64,000 nucleotides of DNA from Butyrivibrio sp. INlla14 (GCF_900102515.1 NZ_FMVS01000013.1:59602-123601); one strand, 5' to 3'. Positions 16,420 to 26,200 are shown, counted from the first letter of the stretch. The notes: generated by a model from the sequence alone, not told the origin. Numbers and translations are program-made.

Positions 16420-16854
16420 ATGAGAGCAGTAATAACTAGAGTTTTATCCGCATCAGTGACAATTGATGGAAAAGAAGTAGCAGCCATCGACAAAGGGTTT
16501 CTCGTACTACTTGGTGTACACAAGGATGATACGAAAGAGCAGGCAATAAAGCTAGCAGATAAGATTTGTGGTCTTAGAGTATTTGAAGATGACAATGGCA
16601 AGATGAACATCAATCCCAAGGATGCAGGAGCTAAACTTCTGATAGTCAGCCAATTTACTCTCTATGCTGACTGCAGTTCCAGAAGACCTGGCTTTACCGA
16701 CGCAGCAAGGCCAGAGATTTCCAAGCCCCTTTACGAACTTGTCGTTTCAGAATGCAGAAACAAAGGCTTCGAAGTGGGAACCGGCGAATTTGGCGCCGAA
16801 ATGAAAGTAGCCTCCCTAAACGATGGTCCCGTAACCATCATCCTGGACGTCTAA
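16420..16854 (+). CDS. dtd: D-aminoacyl-tRNA deacylase
   Basis: A 144-residue cytoplasmic proofreading enzyme that removes D-amino acids (and glycine mischarged on tRNA-Ala) from tRNA. The two family signatures are present: SQFTLYADC with the following RRPGFTDAARPE, and the C-terminal NDGPVTIILDV, in which the GPVT loop lines the active site. I start it at the ATG 16420, 6-7 nt after GGAGAGA; the in-frame TTG at 16405 lies upstream of the ribosome-binding site. The gene sits between two long intergenic hairpins and has no operon partner. Confidence 0.95.
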   Translation: MRAVITRVLSASVTIDGKEVAAIDKGFLVLLGVHKDDTKEQAIKLADKICGLRVFEDDNGKMNINPKDAGAKLLIVSQFTLYADCSSRRPGFTDAARPEISKPLYELVVSECRNKGFEVGTGEFGAEMKVASLNDGPVTIILDV

Positions 16855-16870
16855 GTATAGCGTGATCAGC

Positions 16871-17487
16871 GGCAGATATTTGCGATGTTCATAAAAGAGT
16901 TTTTTGTCGTAAGAAAGAGCTGGTGGATTTAAGAGCCTTCCAAAAGTGTCCCAAAATCCTGTTTACGAATTACCTGTCCGAAGCTCGATTCCAGAATCCC
17001 TGATTTTGGCAAGAGATTTGATCTTACTCACGACAAAGAAGTTCACATTTTCTTAGATGCTCCCGCAGCCTTTCTTTCAATGCGCATGTTGCAGCGTAAA
17101 CTTGCAGGACGGATAATTAAATTACAATAGGAAATGCCATAGCCCGCAAAGCGGGCGTTAACAAAAAATGCGAAATCAATCTTTCAAGTAAACTTGAAGA
17201 AGTTGATTTCGCATTTTTTATGACGCAAGGCGTCAGATGGCATTTCCATATATAGTCTATTTCCGTCCTGCTTCAAACAACGCTTCGCATGCGCGGGAAA
17301 GGCTGCTTTGGGAGCATTAGAAAATGGAACTTCTTTATAACGCTCGCAAGTATCAAATCCACCCGCCAAAAGGATTCTGGAACGAGCTGAGTTTAATTCG
17401 TAGGATTTTGGGGCATCTTTTGGAAGGCCTTAAATCCCAGCGAAAGAACCGACAAAAAATCTTTTTGAACGAGCAACTTCTACTGCC
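16871..17487. repeat. Giant 617-nt imperfect hairpin / inverted repeat of unknown type
   Basis: Two arms of about 290 nt pair in order along their whole length. Outer to inner, the main stems are TTTTTTGTCG (16900) with 17450-17459 and GGATTTAAG (16925) with 17429-17437. Then GCCTTCCAAAAG (16935) pairs with 17417-17428, CCCAAAATCCT (16950) with 17402-17412 and TTCCAGAATCC (16989) with 17372-17382. AAAGAAGTTC (17035) pairs with 17327-17336, ATGCTCCC (17057) with 17310-17317, CAGCCTTTC (17066) with 17297-17305 and GGAAATGCCA (17130) with 17238-17247. The apex is a perfect 17-bp stem (17163-17179 with 17203-17219) capped by TTCAAGT/ACTTGAA. Two small side hairpins (17142-17156, 17222-17234) flank the apex. 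No convincing gene is inside. Confidence 0.9.
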
Positions 17488-17534
17488 GTGTACGGGTGAT
17501 GGCGTTGAGGGGATGGGTGGCGCGGGGCGTAGGG

Positions 17535-18341
17535 TTAGCCGTAGATGAGGCATCTGCAGATGTAGATGGCTAGAAGGTGGACTGGGTAGAAGAGGTAGAA
17601 GAGGTATTTTAAGGCACCCAGATTGCGGCCTCTTTTGTGGTTATAGAGGGCCATGAGGATAAAGCCTGGGAAAGAGAAATACTCTGTGCCAAGCTGGGAA
17701 ATGAAAAAGAAACCTATGAGGAGCCTTATGTATTCATGCTTCTTTAGGTAGTAGAAGATAACTATAAGGGTAACACCATAGATGTCATAGTCTGAGTTTA
17801 TCTTGTAAGCTATAAGACATCCAAGTCCTGTTATTGCTATGGCAATGATCCATGAGATAGGAATCATTATCTCGGCCTTTTTGAAGCGAATCTTATCAAG
17901 GGCTGTATCAATTGCCCATACTACGAGAAGACCGATGAGAAGAGTGAAATAGACATTGCACTGATCACGTAAAAGATAATTATTGGCTCTTAGTGCATCC
18001 AGAATATTTATGTTGAATACATCTTCTCTTGCAAAGAACAAAAGATCAAAAGGAGCCTCGGAAATAATACCAAAAAGAAGCAAGCTAAGGGCGTATCTTA
18101 GCTTGCTTCTAGTATGTGTGAAGCCTTCAATCAAAAGAAAGCAGAAAATAGGAAAAGCTGTTCTGCCAACTCCTCTAAGGGCTCTATATATGATGTTTAA
18201 CTGGTCGATAGTCAGAGACCCGGTATAAAGACCGTTTCTTACAACTGGAAGCATGATACCTGCAGTTAAGTGATCTATAAGCATAGATGTGCAGGCAATG
18301 ATCTTTAAGGTATTTCCATTTATCCGCTTAAATCTGTTCAT
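17535..18341 (-). CDS. TraX-family integral membrane protein
   Basis: A 268-residue polytopic membrane protein with about eight hydrophobic segments. The opening (NGNTLKIIACTSMLIDHLTAGI) and the GVGRTAFPIFCFLLIEGFTHTRS segment are typical of the TraX family. TraX of the F plasmid acetylates pilin; chromosomal homologues in Firmicutes have no proven role. The end (FYLFYPVHLLAIYI) also matches the family. I start it at 18341 because GGAAGA lies at the right distance; an in-frame ATG four codons upstream has no ribosome-binding site. It follows the DUF3048 gene by 38 nt on the same strand, so they are probably cotranscribed. Confidence 0.85.
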   Translation of the reverse strand: MNRFKRINGNTLKIIACTSMLIDHLTAGIMLPVVRNGLYTGSLTIDQLNIIYRALRGVGRTAFPIFCFLLIEGFTHTRSKLRYALSLLLFGIISEAPFDLLFFAREDVFNINILDALRANNYLLRDQCNVYFTLLIGLLVVWAIDTALDKIRFKKAEIMIPISWIIAIAITGLGCLIAYKINSDYDIYGVTLIVIFYYLKKHEYIRLLIGFFFISQLGTEYFSFPGFILMALYNHKRGRNLGALKYLFYLFYPVHLLAIYICRCLIYG

Positions 18342-18379
18342 TATGTCTTCCATGGCAGTCTCGCTATCTTAAAAAGGGT

Positions 18380-19540
18380 TTACTGTAATGTGATGCTGTC
18401 CCATGAATCAGCTGGAATAAGGCTGATATAAGTCTTTCCTGTGTTGATCTCAATCTCGTTACCGCTCTCATCATAATACTTGGTAACACCTGTCTCACTT
18501 GTCTTGGACCATGAAATGATCTTGGCTTCGCCGTTTGTGATGTACCATCCGATCTCTCCAGGATTTACACAGTTATAAATGAGGTAACCATTATCATCAA
18601 GCTGATTGAAACTGCATTTCTGAAGAATAACGTTCTTGAAACTAAGAGGAGCGCCGTCCTCAGCATCTTCATGTCTGTCGCCGTACTCGTAATACTCATA
18701 TTCCTTGGTATCAGTGTTATAAGCAAGCTGTGACTGGTTGTGCTTGAAAGGAAGTGAGATAAGTCCTGCTGGATATGTGTTGGAATATTTCTCGCTAAGT
18801 GTGAGCTCTGTGCCGTAAGGAACGAAGTTGAAGTGGCTACCCTCGTTTGCAAGTTCTGTGTATGTGGCTGAGATATTGAACTTCTCAAGGTCAGTCTCAA
18901 GATCACCTGGAAGAATATACTCTGTAAACTCTCTTGCCTTACCGTTGTTTACTCTTGAGAAGTATCCAGAGATATGATCCTTACCATAAGGCTGGGCAAA
19001 ATATGCATCATTGTGGTATGGGCCTCCGTCGTGGCAAAGGATTGCGTTCCACTCAGAAGCAAGAATGATGTTAGTAGGACGAGTACTTCTGATACTGCCG
19101 AGCTGTTCAATATTGCCCCAGTCCTTAACAACGACCATAAGTCTTGTTATACGGTCATTGGCTGTACTGTTCATAAGTTCATATACAACATCAGCTTCAC
19201 TTGTTCCGTAGTGTGGAAGAGCAGTTACTTCATTATCAACCATAGCTGCGATAGGACGCTGATCCTTGATGTCTTCACTGATAGGTTCGCCTGTAAGCTC
19301 GCTGAAATACATTCCCTCAGGAAGAACATAAGGCTCATTGGATGTTGTATCCTCAACAGAAGCTTCCTCTGATGAAGATGACTCAGTGTTATCATTAGTT
19401 TCTGTGATTGGCTCAAAGGATACAGATGCTGTAGTGTCGTCAGAACCCGTATCATCAGGACCACATGCTGCTACAGAAACTATCATTGAAGTGCAAAGGA
19501 TAGCAGCAAGAAATTTTTTTCCATATGCTTTTATAAACAT
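18380..19540 (-). CDS. DUF3048 (YerB-like) lipoprotein
   Basis: A 386-residue exported lipoprotein. The signal peptide ends in the lipobox VAAC with Cys26 as the likely lipidation site, followed by an acidic Ser/Thr-rich linker. The DUF3048 domain starts near residue 75 with RPIAAMVDNEVTALPHYGTSEADVVYE. It includes RITRLMVVV and GSIRSTRPTNIILASEW, which are typical of the family. Bacillus YerB belongs here. The biochemical role is not established in the family. AAGGAGA precedes the start. The TraX-like gene follows. Confidence 0.9.
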   Translation of the reverse strand: MFIKAYGKKFLAAILCTSMIVSVAACGPDDTGSDDTTASVSFEPITETNDNTESSSSEEASVEDTTSNEPYVLPEGMYFSELTGEPISEDIKDQRPIAAMVDNEVTALPHYGTSEADVVYELMNSTANDRITRLMVVVKDWGNIEQLGSIRSTRPTNIILASEWNAILCHDGGPYHNDAYFAQPYGKDHISGYFSRVNNGKAREFTEYILPGDLETDLEKFNISATYTELANEGSHFNFVPYGTELTLSEKYSNTYPAGLISLPFKHNQSQLAYNTDTKEYEYYEYGDRHEDAEDGAPLSFKNVILQKCSFNQLDDNGYLIYNCVNPGEIGWYITNGEAKIISWSKTSETGVTKYYDESGNEIEINTGKTYISLIPADSWDSITLQ

Positions 19541-19749
19541 TGTCTTCTCCTTACTATAAACAAAAAAATCACCTATGAAATCGCATAGTTCAGCAATTTA
19601 ATCAATAGGTAACCCTTATTTTAACAAAAATGGGCCAATAAGGCAACCTTGCATATTGAGCACGGACAGCATGGAGTGCAACTTTTAATTTGTGCATAAA
19701 TGGGTTAGTATATATTTAGGTAGATTTATCTTAAGGAGATTTTTTTATT

Positions 19750-22116
19750 GTGACTCTCAGAGAATTAAAAGTAGGCGAGAAAGCCAGAATAATAAAGGTT
19801 GGCGGGGAAGGAGCTCTTCGCCAACATTTTTTGGATATGGGTGTAATACCAGGGGCTGAACTAGCTGTGATCAAGTATGCTCCTATGGGTGACCCGATAG
19901 AAATTGAGATACACGGATACAGATTGACTCTGCGTCTTGCTGAGGCCCAGGAAATTGAAATTGAGAAGATACCGGAATTTACAAAGCCAAAGGTATCTAT
20001 AAATCCGGAAACTAATGCAGCTTCAGATAAAAAGAAAACTGCTCATCCAGGACTTGGTGAAACTGGTATTTATCATCCAAAGGGCAGCGGAAATCCTCTT
20101 CCAGAAGGAACTACACTTACCTTTGCCCTAGTTGGTAATCAGAACAGTGGAAAGACAACTCTTTTTAACCAGCTCACAGGATCCAAGCAGCATGTAGGTA
20201 ATTTTCCAGGAGTAACAGTTGACCGTAAGGATGGCGAGATAAGAGGTTACAAGAATACACTTATTACGGACCTTCCAGGTATATATTCCATGTCACCTTA
20301 TACCAGTGAAGAGATTGTATCCCGTAATCATGTGCTTGAGGAAAAACCAACAGCCATCATTAACATTGTAGATGCTACCAACGTAGAAAGAAATCTGTAC
20401 CTTACAATGCAGCTTTTGGAAATGGATGTTCCCACAGTAGTTGCGCTTAATATGATGGATGAGCTCACAGGCAATGACGGTGCTGTAGACATAAATCAGA
20501 TGGAAAAAATGCTGGGTACTCCTGTAGTTCCCATAGCAGCTGCCAAGAATCAGGGCGTTGACGAGCTTATAGCCCATGCGCTTCATATAGCTAAATATCA
20601 GGAGAAGCCTCTTGAACAGGACTTTTGTTCCAAGGATGACAACGGCGGTATTGTTCACAAATGCCTTCACGCGGTCATGAATCTTATAGATGACAATGCC
20701 AAAAGAGCAGGTCTTCCCCTTCGCTTTACTGCCAGTAAGGTTGTAGAGGGAGATGCACTTATAATTGAAAAGCTGGGCCTTGATGACAGTGAGAAGGAAA
20801 CCATTGAACGAATTGTCAGCAATATGGAAAAAGAGCGCGGTCTTGACAGAAGTGCTGCTATAGCAGAAATGCGCTTTGAGTATATCAAGAAGGTCAGCCA
20901 TCAGTGCGTGACCAAGCCAAAAGAGAGCAAGGAGCAGATAAGAAGTAACAAGATTGATAAGGTTCTTACTGGTAAATATACAGCTATTCCAGTATTTATC
21001 CTGATAATGGGACTTGTCTTTTTACTGACCTTTAATGTGATAGGCGCCTTTCTACAGGGACTTTTGGAAACAGGAATTGATGCGCTTAAGACTCTTGTGG
21101 AAGAAGCTCTTATAGCCGGGAATGTCAACCAGGTATTGCAGGGACTTATCATAGACGGAATATTTGAAGGAGTAGGAAGTGTTCTTAGTTTCCTCCCTAT
21201 TATTATCATATTGTTCCTGTTCTTGTCCCTTATGGAAGATAGTGGATACATTGCAAGAGTAGCTTTTGTAATGGACAAGCTGCTCAGGAGAATCGGCCTT
21301 TCAGGGCGCAGCATTGTGCCGCTTCTTATTGGCTTTGGATGCACAGTTCCTGCGGTAATGTCCACAAGGACTCTTCCTAGTGAAAGAGACAGGAAGATGA
21401 CTATAATGCTGACTCCATTTATGAGCTGCACGGCCAAACTTCCAATCTACGCCTTTTTTGTAAATGCCTTCTTCCCGGGAAAGGGTGGACTAGTCATAAC
21501 AGCTCTTTATATATGGGGCATCGTAGTGGGCATACTAGTTGCCTTTGTTGCCAAAAAGACAATATTTAAGGGAGAGCCTGTACCATTTGTCATGGAGCTT
21601 CCAAACTACAGACTTCCAAGTCCCAGAAATGTATTGCAGCTATTATGGGAGAAATCCAAGGACTTCATACAGAGAGCCTTTTCAGTTATTTTTATTGCTA
21701 CAATTGTTGTATGGTTCCTTAGCCATTTTGATCTTCACTTTAATTTGGTCACAGACTCCCAGAGCAGTCTTTTGTCACTTATAGCAGGAGTCTTTGTTCC
21801 TGTTTTTGTTCCACTTGGCCTTGGGGACTGGAGAATATGCACTTCCCTTATAAGTGGATTTATAGCCAAGGAGAGCGTTGTATCTGTTATGGAAGTTCTC
21901 TTTAGCGAAGGCGTAGAAGCGGCTCTTTCAACAGGCGCGGCCATTACAATGCTGATATTTAGCCTTTTGTATACACCATGTGTTGCTGCAATCGCAGCAG
22001 TTAAAAGAGAACTTGGCAGAAAATGGGCATTTTTCGTTGTTATATGGCAGTGCGCAGTAGCCTGGATCATTGCTTTGCTGGTAAGAATTATATTATTGGC
22101 GGCAGGAATTCAGTGA
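19750..22116 (+). CDS. feoB: Ferrous iron transporter FeoB with fused FeoA domain
   Basis: The major bacterial ferrous-iron importer. Residues 1-75 are an SH3-like FeoA domain (LKVGEKARIIKVGGEG...), fused here to FeoB. The G domain has G1 GNQNSGKT near residue 130, G3 DLPGIYS and G4 NMMD. A polytopic membrane domain follows, with the Gate motifs around SGRSIVPLLIGFGCTVPAVMSTRTL and TPFMSCTAKLPIYAFFV. The length is 788 residues. The start is a GTG at 19750, 10 nt after AAGGAGA. The FeoA-FeoB fusion probably removes the need for a separate feoA gene. A weak promoter (TTTGTG, 16 bp, TATATT at 19711-19716) lies upstream. Confidence 0.96.
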   Translation: MTLRELKVGEKARIIKVGGEGALRQHFLDMGVIPGAELAVIKYAPMGDPIEIEIHGYRLTLRLAEAQEIEIEKIPEFTKPKVSINPETNAASDKKKTAHPGLGETGIYHPKGSGNPLPEGTTLTFALVGNQNSGKTTLFNQLTGSKQHVGNFPGVTVDRKDGEIRGYKNTLITDLPGIYSMSPYTSEEIVSRNHVLEEKPTAIINIVDATNVERNLYLTMQLLEMDVPTVVALNMMDELTGNDGAVDINQMEKMLGTPVVPIAAAKNQGVDELIAHALHIAKYQEKPLEQDFCSKDDNGGIVHKCLHAVMNLIDDNAKRAGLPLRFTASKVVEGDALIIEKLGLDDSEKETIERIVSNMEKERGLDRSAAIAEMRFEYIKKVSHQCVTKPKESKEQIRSNKIDKVLTGKYTAIPVFILIMGLVFLLTFNVIGAFLQGLLETGIDALKTLVEEALIAGNVNQVLQGLIIDGIFEGVGSVLSFLPIIIILFLFLSLMEDSGYIARVAFVMDKLLRRIGLSGRSIVPLLIGFGCTVPAVMSTRTLPSERDRKMTIMLTPFMSCTAKLPIYAFFVNAFFPGKGGLVITALYIWGIVVGILVAFVAKKTIFKGEPVPFVMELPNYRLPSPRNVLQLLWEKSKDFIQRAFSVIFIATIVVWFLSHFDLHFNLVTDSQSSLLSLIAGVFVPVFVPLGLGDWRICTSLISGFIAKESVVSVMEVLFSEGVEAALSTGAAITMLIFSLLYTPCVAAIAAVKRELGRKWAFFVVIWQCAVAWIIALLVRIILLAAGIQ

Positions 22117-22137
22117 TTAATAGGAGAGACTGAACAT

Positions 22138-23742
22138 ATGAAGCTTATCTTTGTAGGTGCTGATCACGAAGTGACAGGCAGCTGTCATTTTCTGGAAGCC
22201 TGTGGTAAAAATATTCTTGTGGATTACGGAATGGAGCAGGGCAAGGACTATTTTGAAAACGTTCCGCTGCCTGTTTCAGCTCCGGAGATCGACTATGTTT
22301 TTCTAACTCACGCCCATGTGGATCACTCGGGAAATCTTCCGCTTTTGTATGCCAAGGGCTTTCGGGGCAAGATTTATGCTACAGAGGCTACGGTAGATCT
22401 TTGTAACATCATGCTCCGTGACTGTGCCCATATTCAGATGCAGGAAGCTGAGTGGCGCAACAGAAAGGCCAAGAGAACAAGAGATATCTCACAGATAGAG
22501 CCAGCTTATACCATGGAAGATGCGGAAAAAACAATCAAGGCCTTTGTTCCATGTGCATATGGCCAGGAGATAGATATCTGCGAGGGCGTAAAGATCAGGT
22601 TTACAGATATAGGGCATCTTTTGGGTTCTGCAAGCATAGAGGTATGGCTAACAGAAAAAAATGTCACGAAGAAGCTTGTCTTTTCCGGAGATATTGGCAA
22701 TAAGCGCCAGCCACTTATAAGAGACCCGCAGAAGACTTCTGAGGCAGACTACTGCATCATGGAGTCTACCTATGGCGACAGACTTCATGGGACTGAGAGA
22801 CCAGACTACGTAAGAGATCTGGCAGATATACTTGATAGAACCTTTAAAAGAGGCGGCAATGTTGTCATTCCTTCCTTTGCAGTGGGAAGAACTCAGGAAA
22901 TGCTGTATTTTATCAGGAAGATAAAAAAGGATGGCCTGGTAAAATCTAACCCTAACTTCCCTGTATTCGTGGATAGCCCGCTTGCTGTGGAAGCTACAGA
23001 AATCTTTGAAGATAACCAGTATGAGTGCTATGACGAAGAGGCAATGGAACTTGTCAAAAAGAGGATAAATCCCATTACCTTCCCAGGACTTAACCTTGCT
23101 ATCACAACTGAGGAGTCAAGGGCTATAAATGAAGATCCGGAGCCCAAGGTGATTATTTCAGCTTCCGGAATGTGCGAGGCCGGCCGTATCAGGCACCATC
23201 TCAAGCACAATCTGTGGAGAGAGGAATGTACAATACTCTTTGTTGGTTATCAGTCAATAGGAACCACTGGTAGAGCAATCATAGACGGCGCTGAGCAGAT
23301 AAAGCTCTTTGGTGAGACAATAGATATTAAGGCCGACATTTGCAAGATGGAGGGACTCTCTGGCCACGCTGACAAGAACGGCCTTATTGAGTGGATATGT
23401 GGCTTTGATAAAAAGAGACCCAAAAAGGTCTTTATAGTACATGGGGAAGACAGTGTATGCAGCTCTTTTGCCAAGTGCCTTAGGGATGAGTATGGATTCG
23501 ATACTTACGCGCCTTATAGCGGAACTGAGTTTGACCTGATATCTGGTCAGATTGTAAAAGAGGGACTGCCAATACCTGTTAAAAAGAAAGAGGCCACACT
23601 TGTTTCTGATGTTTATGCAAGACTCAAGGCAGCAGGTGCCAGACTTATGGGCATCATAGCAAGGAGTGAGGGCATGACCAACAAGGACAAGGCCAAATTT
23701 GCAGATCAGATAATCGCACTGTGCGATAAATGGAGTAAATAA
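22138..23742 (+). CDS. Beta-CASP metallo-beta-lactamase fold protein (RNase/CPSF-like)
   Basis: A 534-residue MBL-fold hydrolase. The zinc motif HAHVDHSG lies at about residues 60-67, and the other MBL ligands are supplied by GHLLGSASIEV and FSGDIG. The beta-CASP insertion has IPSFAVGRTQEMLY and VIISASGMCEAGRIRHHL. The RMMBL-like end includes LSGHADKNGLIEWI and the histidine in VFIVHGEDS. Related proteins act on RNA as endonucleases or exonucleases. The start has AGGAGA. It follows feoB by 21 nt and precedes thyA, but there is no obvious functional link. Confidence 0.92.
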   Translation: MKLIFVGADHEVTGSCHFLEACGKNILVDYGMEQGKDYFENVPLPVSAPEIDYVFLTHAHVDHSGNLPLLYAKGFRGKIYATEATVDLCNIMLRDCAHIQMQEAEWRNRKAKRTRDISQIEPAYTMEDAEKTIKAFVPCAYGQEIDICEGVKIRFTDIGHLLGSASIEVWLTEKNVTKKLVFSGDIGNKRQPLIRDPQKTSEADYCIMESTYGDRLHGTERPDYVRDLADILDRTFKRGGNVVIPSFAVGRTQEMLYFIRKIKKDGLVKSNPNFPVFVDSPLAVEATEIFEDNQYECYDEEAMELVKKRINPITFPGLNLAITTEESRAINEDPEPKVIISASGMCEAGRIRHHLKHNLWREECTILFVGYQSIGTTGRAIIDGAEQIKLFGETIDIKADICKMEGLSGHADKNGLIEWICGFDKKRPKKVFIVHGEDSVCSSFAKCLRDEYGFDTYAPYSGTEFDLISGQIVKEGLPIPVKKKEATLVSDVYARLKAAGARLMGIIARSEGMTNKDKAKFADQIIALCDKWSK

Positions 23743-23814
23743 GAAAATACATAGAGCATACTTGATTAGAAAGCAAGTAAGTTTACATAAAATATTAGTC
23801 AGGAGGAGCAAGGG

Positions 23815-24666
23815 ATGAGTAGAGCAGATGATATTTTTATTGGTATGTGCAGGGACATTCTTGAAAACGGCACATCAACAGAGGGGGAAAAGGTAAGACC
23901 TCATTGGCCTGACGGAACACCGGCCTATACAATAAAGAGATTTGGAGTAGTCAACAGATATGACCTTTCTAAGGAGTTTCCTATCATGACTCTTAGAAAG
24001 ACTGCTCTTAAGAGCGCTACTGATGAGGTTTTGTGGATATATCAGAAAAAGAGTAATAATATAAATGACCTTAACAGCCACATCTGGGATGAATGGGCTG
24101 ATGAGACAGGCTCAATTGGTAAGGCTTACGGTTATCAGATTGGTCAAAAGAGCATCTACAAAGAGGGCGAGTTTGACCAGATGGACAGGGTTATTTATGA
24201 CCTTAAGAACAACCCATTTAGCCGCCGCATCATGACAAATACCTATGTGTTTTCTGACCTTCATGAGATGCATCTTTACCCTTGCGCCTATTCTGTAACC
24301 TACAATGTAACCCAGAAAAAGGGCGAGGACAGACTTACACTTAATGCTATCTTAAATCAGAGATCTCAGGATGTTCTGGCTGCCAATAACTGGAATGTTG
24401 TGCAGTACGCAGTTCTTGTTCATATGATCGCACAGGTCTGTGACATGAATGTTGGAGAACTTGTGCATGTTATTGCAGATGCGCATATTTACGACAGGCA
24501 TGTTCCGCTTATCAAGGAACTCATAGAGCGCAAGCCTCTTCCAGCACCTAAGTTCCACTTAAATCCTGATGTAAAAGATTTCTACAAGTTCACTCGCGAT
24601 GATGTATCCCTTGAGGGCTACGAAGTTGCAGGTGAGCAGCTTAAAAATATACCTATAGCCGTGTAA
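23815..24666 (+). CDS. thyA: Thymidylate synthase
   Basis: Converts dUMP to dTMP using methylene-tetrahydrofolate, which yields dihydrofolate. The catalytic cysteine is in LYPCAYSV. The arginine pair for phosphate binding is SRRIMTNTYV, and the C-terminal half contains LNQRSQDVLAANNWNVVQYA and HIYDRHV. The protein is 283 residues. The ATG follows AGGAGGAGCAAGGG. folA begins 14 nt after the stop, which fits recycling of the dihydrofolate product. Confidence 0.97.
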   Translation: MSRADDIFIGMCRDILENGTSTEGEKVRPHWPDGTPAYTIKRFGVVNRYDLSKEFPIMTLRKTALKSATDEVLWIYQKKSNNINDLNSHIWDEWADETGSIGKAYGYQIGQKSIYKEGEFDQMDRVIYDLKNNPFSRRIMTNTYVFSDLHEMHLYPCAYSVTYNVTQKKGEDRLTLNAILNQRSQDVLAANNWNVVQYAVLVHMIAQVCDMNVGELVHVIADAHIYDRHVPLIKELIERKPLPAPKFHLNPDVKDFYKFTRDDVSLEGYEVAGEQLKNIPIAV

Positions 24667-24680
24667 AAAGAGGAGACCAC

Positions 24681-25169
24681 ATGAAAGCAATCGTAGCAGT
24701 AGACAGTAACTGGGCAATTGGCAACAAGGGACAGCTCCTTGTCAGCATACCAGCAGATCAGAAGAATTTCAGAAACGAGACCATAGGAAAAACAATAGTC
24801 TATGGCAGAAAGACCCTGGAGACCTTTCCGCAGAGAGTAGTCCTCCCAGGTCGCAACAACATTATCCTTTCAACCAAAAAAGACTACACAGTCAAGAACG
24901 CCGCTGTAGCTCATTCCAAGGAAGAACTTTTGAGTCTTGTTTCTGATCTTGATACAGATGAGGTGTATATCATTGGCGGATCAAGCGTATATGAGGAGTT
25001 CCTTGATCAGTGCGACACAGCAATCGTAACCTTCATAGACAAGGAATTTGAGGCAGATTCCTATTTCCCTAATCTGGACAAAAATCCAGAGTGGGAGCTT
25101 GTGGATGAAAGCGACGAGCAGGTCTACTTCGATCTCACCTATACCTACAGAACTTACAAGAGAATTTAA
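24681..25169 (+). CDS. folA: Dihydrofolate reductase
   Basis: A 162-residue NADPH-dependent enzyme that regenerates tetrahydrofolate after thymidylate synthesis. The N-terminal AIVAVDSNWAIGNKGQLLVSIPAD segment matches the family, with the catalytic acid as the Asp at the end of that stretch. Then GKTIVYGRKTLETFP, ILSTKKDYTV and the VYIIGGSSVYEEFL cofactor segment follow. It is cotranscribed with thyA. Confidence 0.96.
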   Translation: MKAIVAVDSNWAIGNKGQLLVSIPADQKNFRNETIGKTIVYGRKTLETFPQRVVLPGRNNIILSTKKDYTVKNAAVAHSKEELLSLVSDLDTDEVYIIGGSSVYEEFLDQCDTAIVTFIDKEFEADSYFPNLDKNPEWELVDESDEQVYFDLTYTYRTYKRI

Positions 25170-25203
25170 GCAGATATCAATATAATTACAGGAAGTGATA
25201 ATT

Positions 25204-26109
25204 GTGGAAAAGAGAAAGAAAGCTCTTGTTTTGATAAATAAAACATCAGGAGTTGGGAAGGCAGGAAATGATACTCTTGAAATATCGACTACCCTTGCCA
25301 AAAGAGGATATGAACCTATTATATATCCGATAATTCCTGGTACAGATCTGACATCAGAAGTTCTGGTAGAAGAATATGGAGAAGAAGCAGATCTTATTTT
25401 GTGCAGTGGCGGAGATGGAACACTTAATCACGTGATGAATGCAATGATGAACCTTGAAAAAAAGCCACTTCTTGCCTATATTCCATCAGGCAGCACCAAT
25501 GATTTTGCAAAGGGGCTTGGAATACCAAGCGTACGCTCAAAAGCTCTGGAAGTAGCTGTATCAGGCAAACCAATCCAATATGATGTTGGCAGAATGAATG
25601 ATTCCTACTTTAACTATGTTGCAGCCTTTGGTGCTTTCTCCAAGGTAAGCTACGCAACTGACCAGGATCTTAAAAATGTTCTGGGCTACGCAGCCTATGT
25701 CATAAGCGCGATAGCTGAACTTCCGCAGAACATAGGCTATAGTTGCCATATGAAGATTGAGGCTGATGGAGTCGTGGAAGAAGGGGATTATCTCTTTGGC
25801 GCAGTCAGTAACTCTGCCTCTGTAGCAGGCATGACACTTTTTGCAGATGATGATATAAAGCAGGACGATGGGCAGATGGAGCTACTGCTTATCAGGGCGT
25901 CCAAGAATCTTGGAGAATTCAATGCTATTCTTGCAGCCCTTGCTGTAAGAGAGCCGGATAACCCATACATCATCTACAAACAGGTCTCTAAGGTCAGCTT
26001 AAAGTCAGAGGAAGAGGTTGAGTGGACTCTTGATGGAGAGTTTGGCGGATCCTTTAAAGAGACTTCTATAGAAGTCATAAATAAGGCTATAACTATAATG
26101 TCCAAATAA
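25204..26109 (+). CDS. Diacylglycerol/lipid kinase family protein (DagK/YegS-like)
   Basis: A 301-residue cytoplasmic kinase of the DAGK catalytic family. The nucleotide-binding motif CSGGDGTLNHVMN lies near residue 65 and is followed by PSGSTNDFAKGLGIP. The C-terminal beta domain has EEEVEWTLDGEFGGSFKETSIEVI. The substrate is probably diacylglycerol or a related lipid. I prefer the GTG at 25204, 8 nt after AGGAAG; an upstream GTG at 25195 overlaps that site. A weak terminator follows at 26201. Confidence 0.9.
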   Translation: MEKRKKALVLINKTSGVGKAGNDTLEISTTLAKRGYEPIIYPIIPGTDLTSEVLVEEYGEEADLILCSGGDGTLNHVMNAMMNLEKKPLLAYIPSGSTNDFAKGLGIPSVRSKALEVAVSGKPIQYDVGRMNDSYFNYVAAFGAFSKVSYATDQDLKNVLGYAAYVISAIAELPQNIGYSCHMKIEADGVVEEGDYLFGAVSNSASVAGMTLFADDDIKQDDGQMELLLIRASKNLGEFNAILAALAVREPDNPYIIYKQVSKVSLKSEEEVEWTLDGEFGGSFKETSIEVINKAITIMSK

Positions 26110-26200
26110 TATTTTAGCTGTAGTTTGTGCAGAAACGATTTAGGATTTGTTCACACAAAAATAATTTGACAATCATGTAGAGCATTAGAGAGAATGATAG

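Noticed and set aside
17184..17369. Small minus-strand ORF (about 61 codons) inside the giant hairpin
   Set aside because: It lies wholly in the apex and right arm of the inverted repeat, has no ribosome-binding site and no domain. The matching frame on the left arm has no upstream start codon. It is best seen as a chance frame in a repeat.
16871..17487. Retron or diversity-generating element
   Set aside because: A long hairpin could suggest an msr/msd region, but no reverse transcriptase gene lies anywhere nearby.
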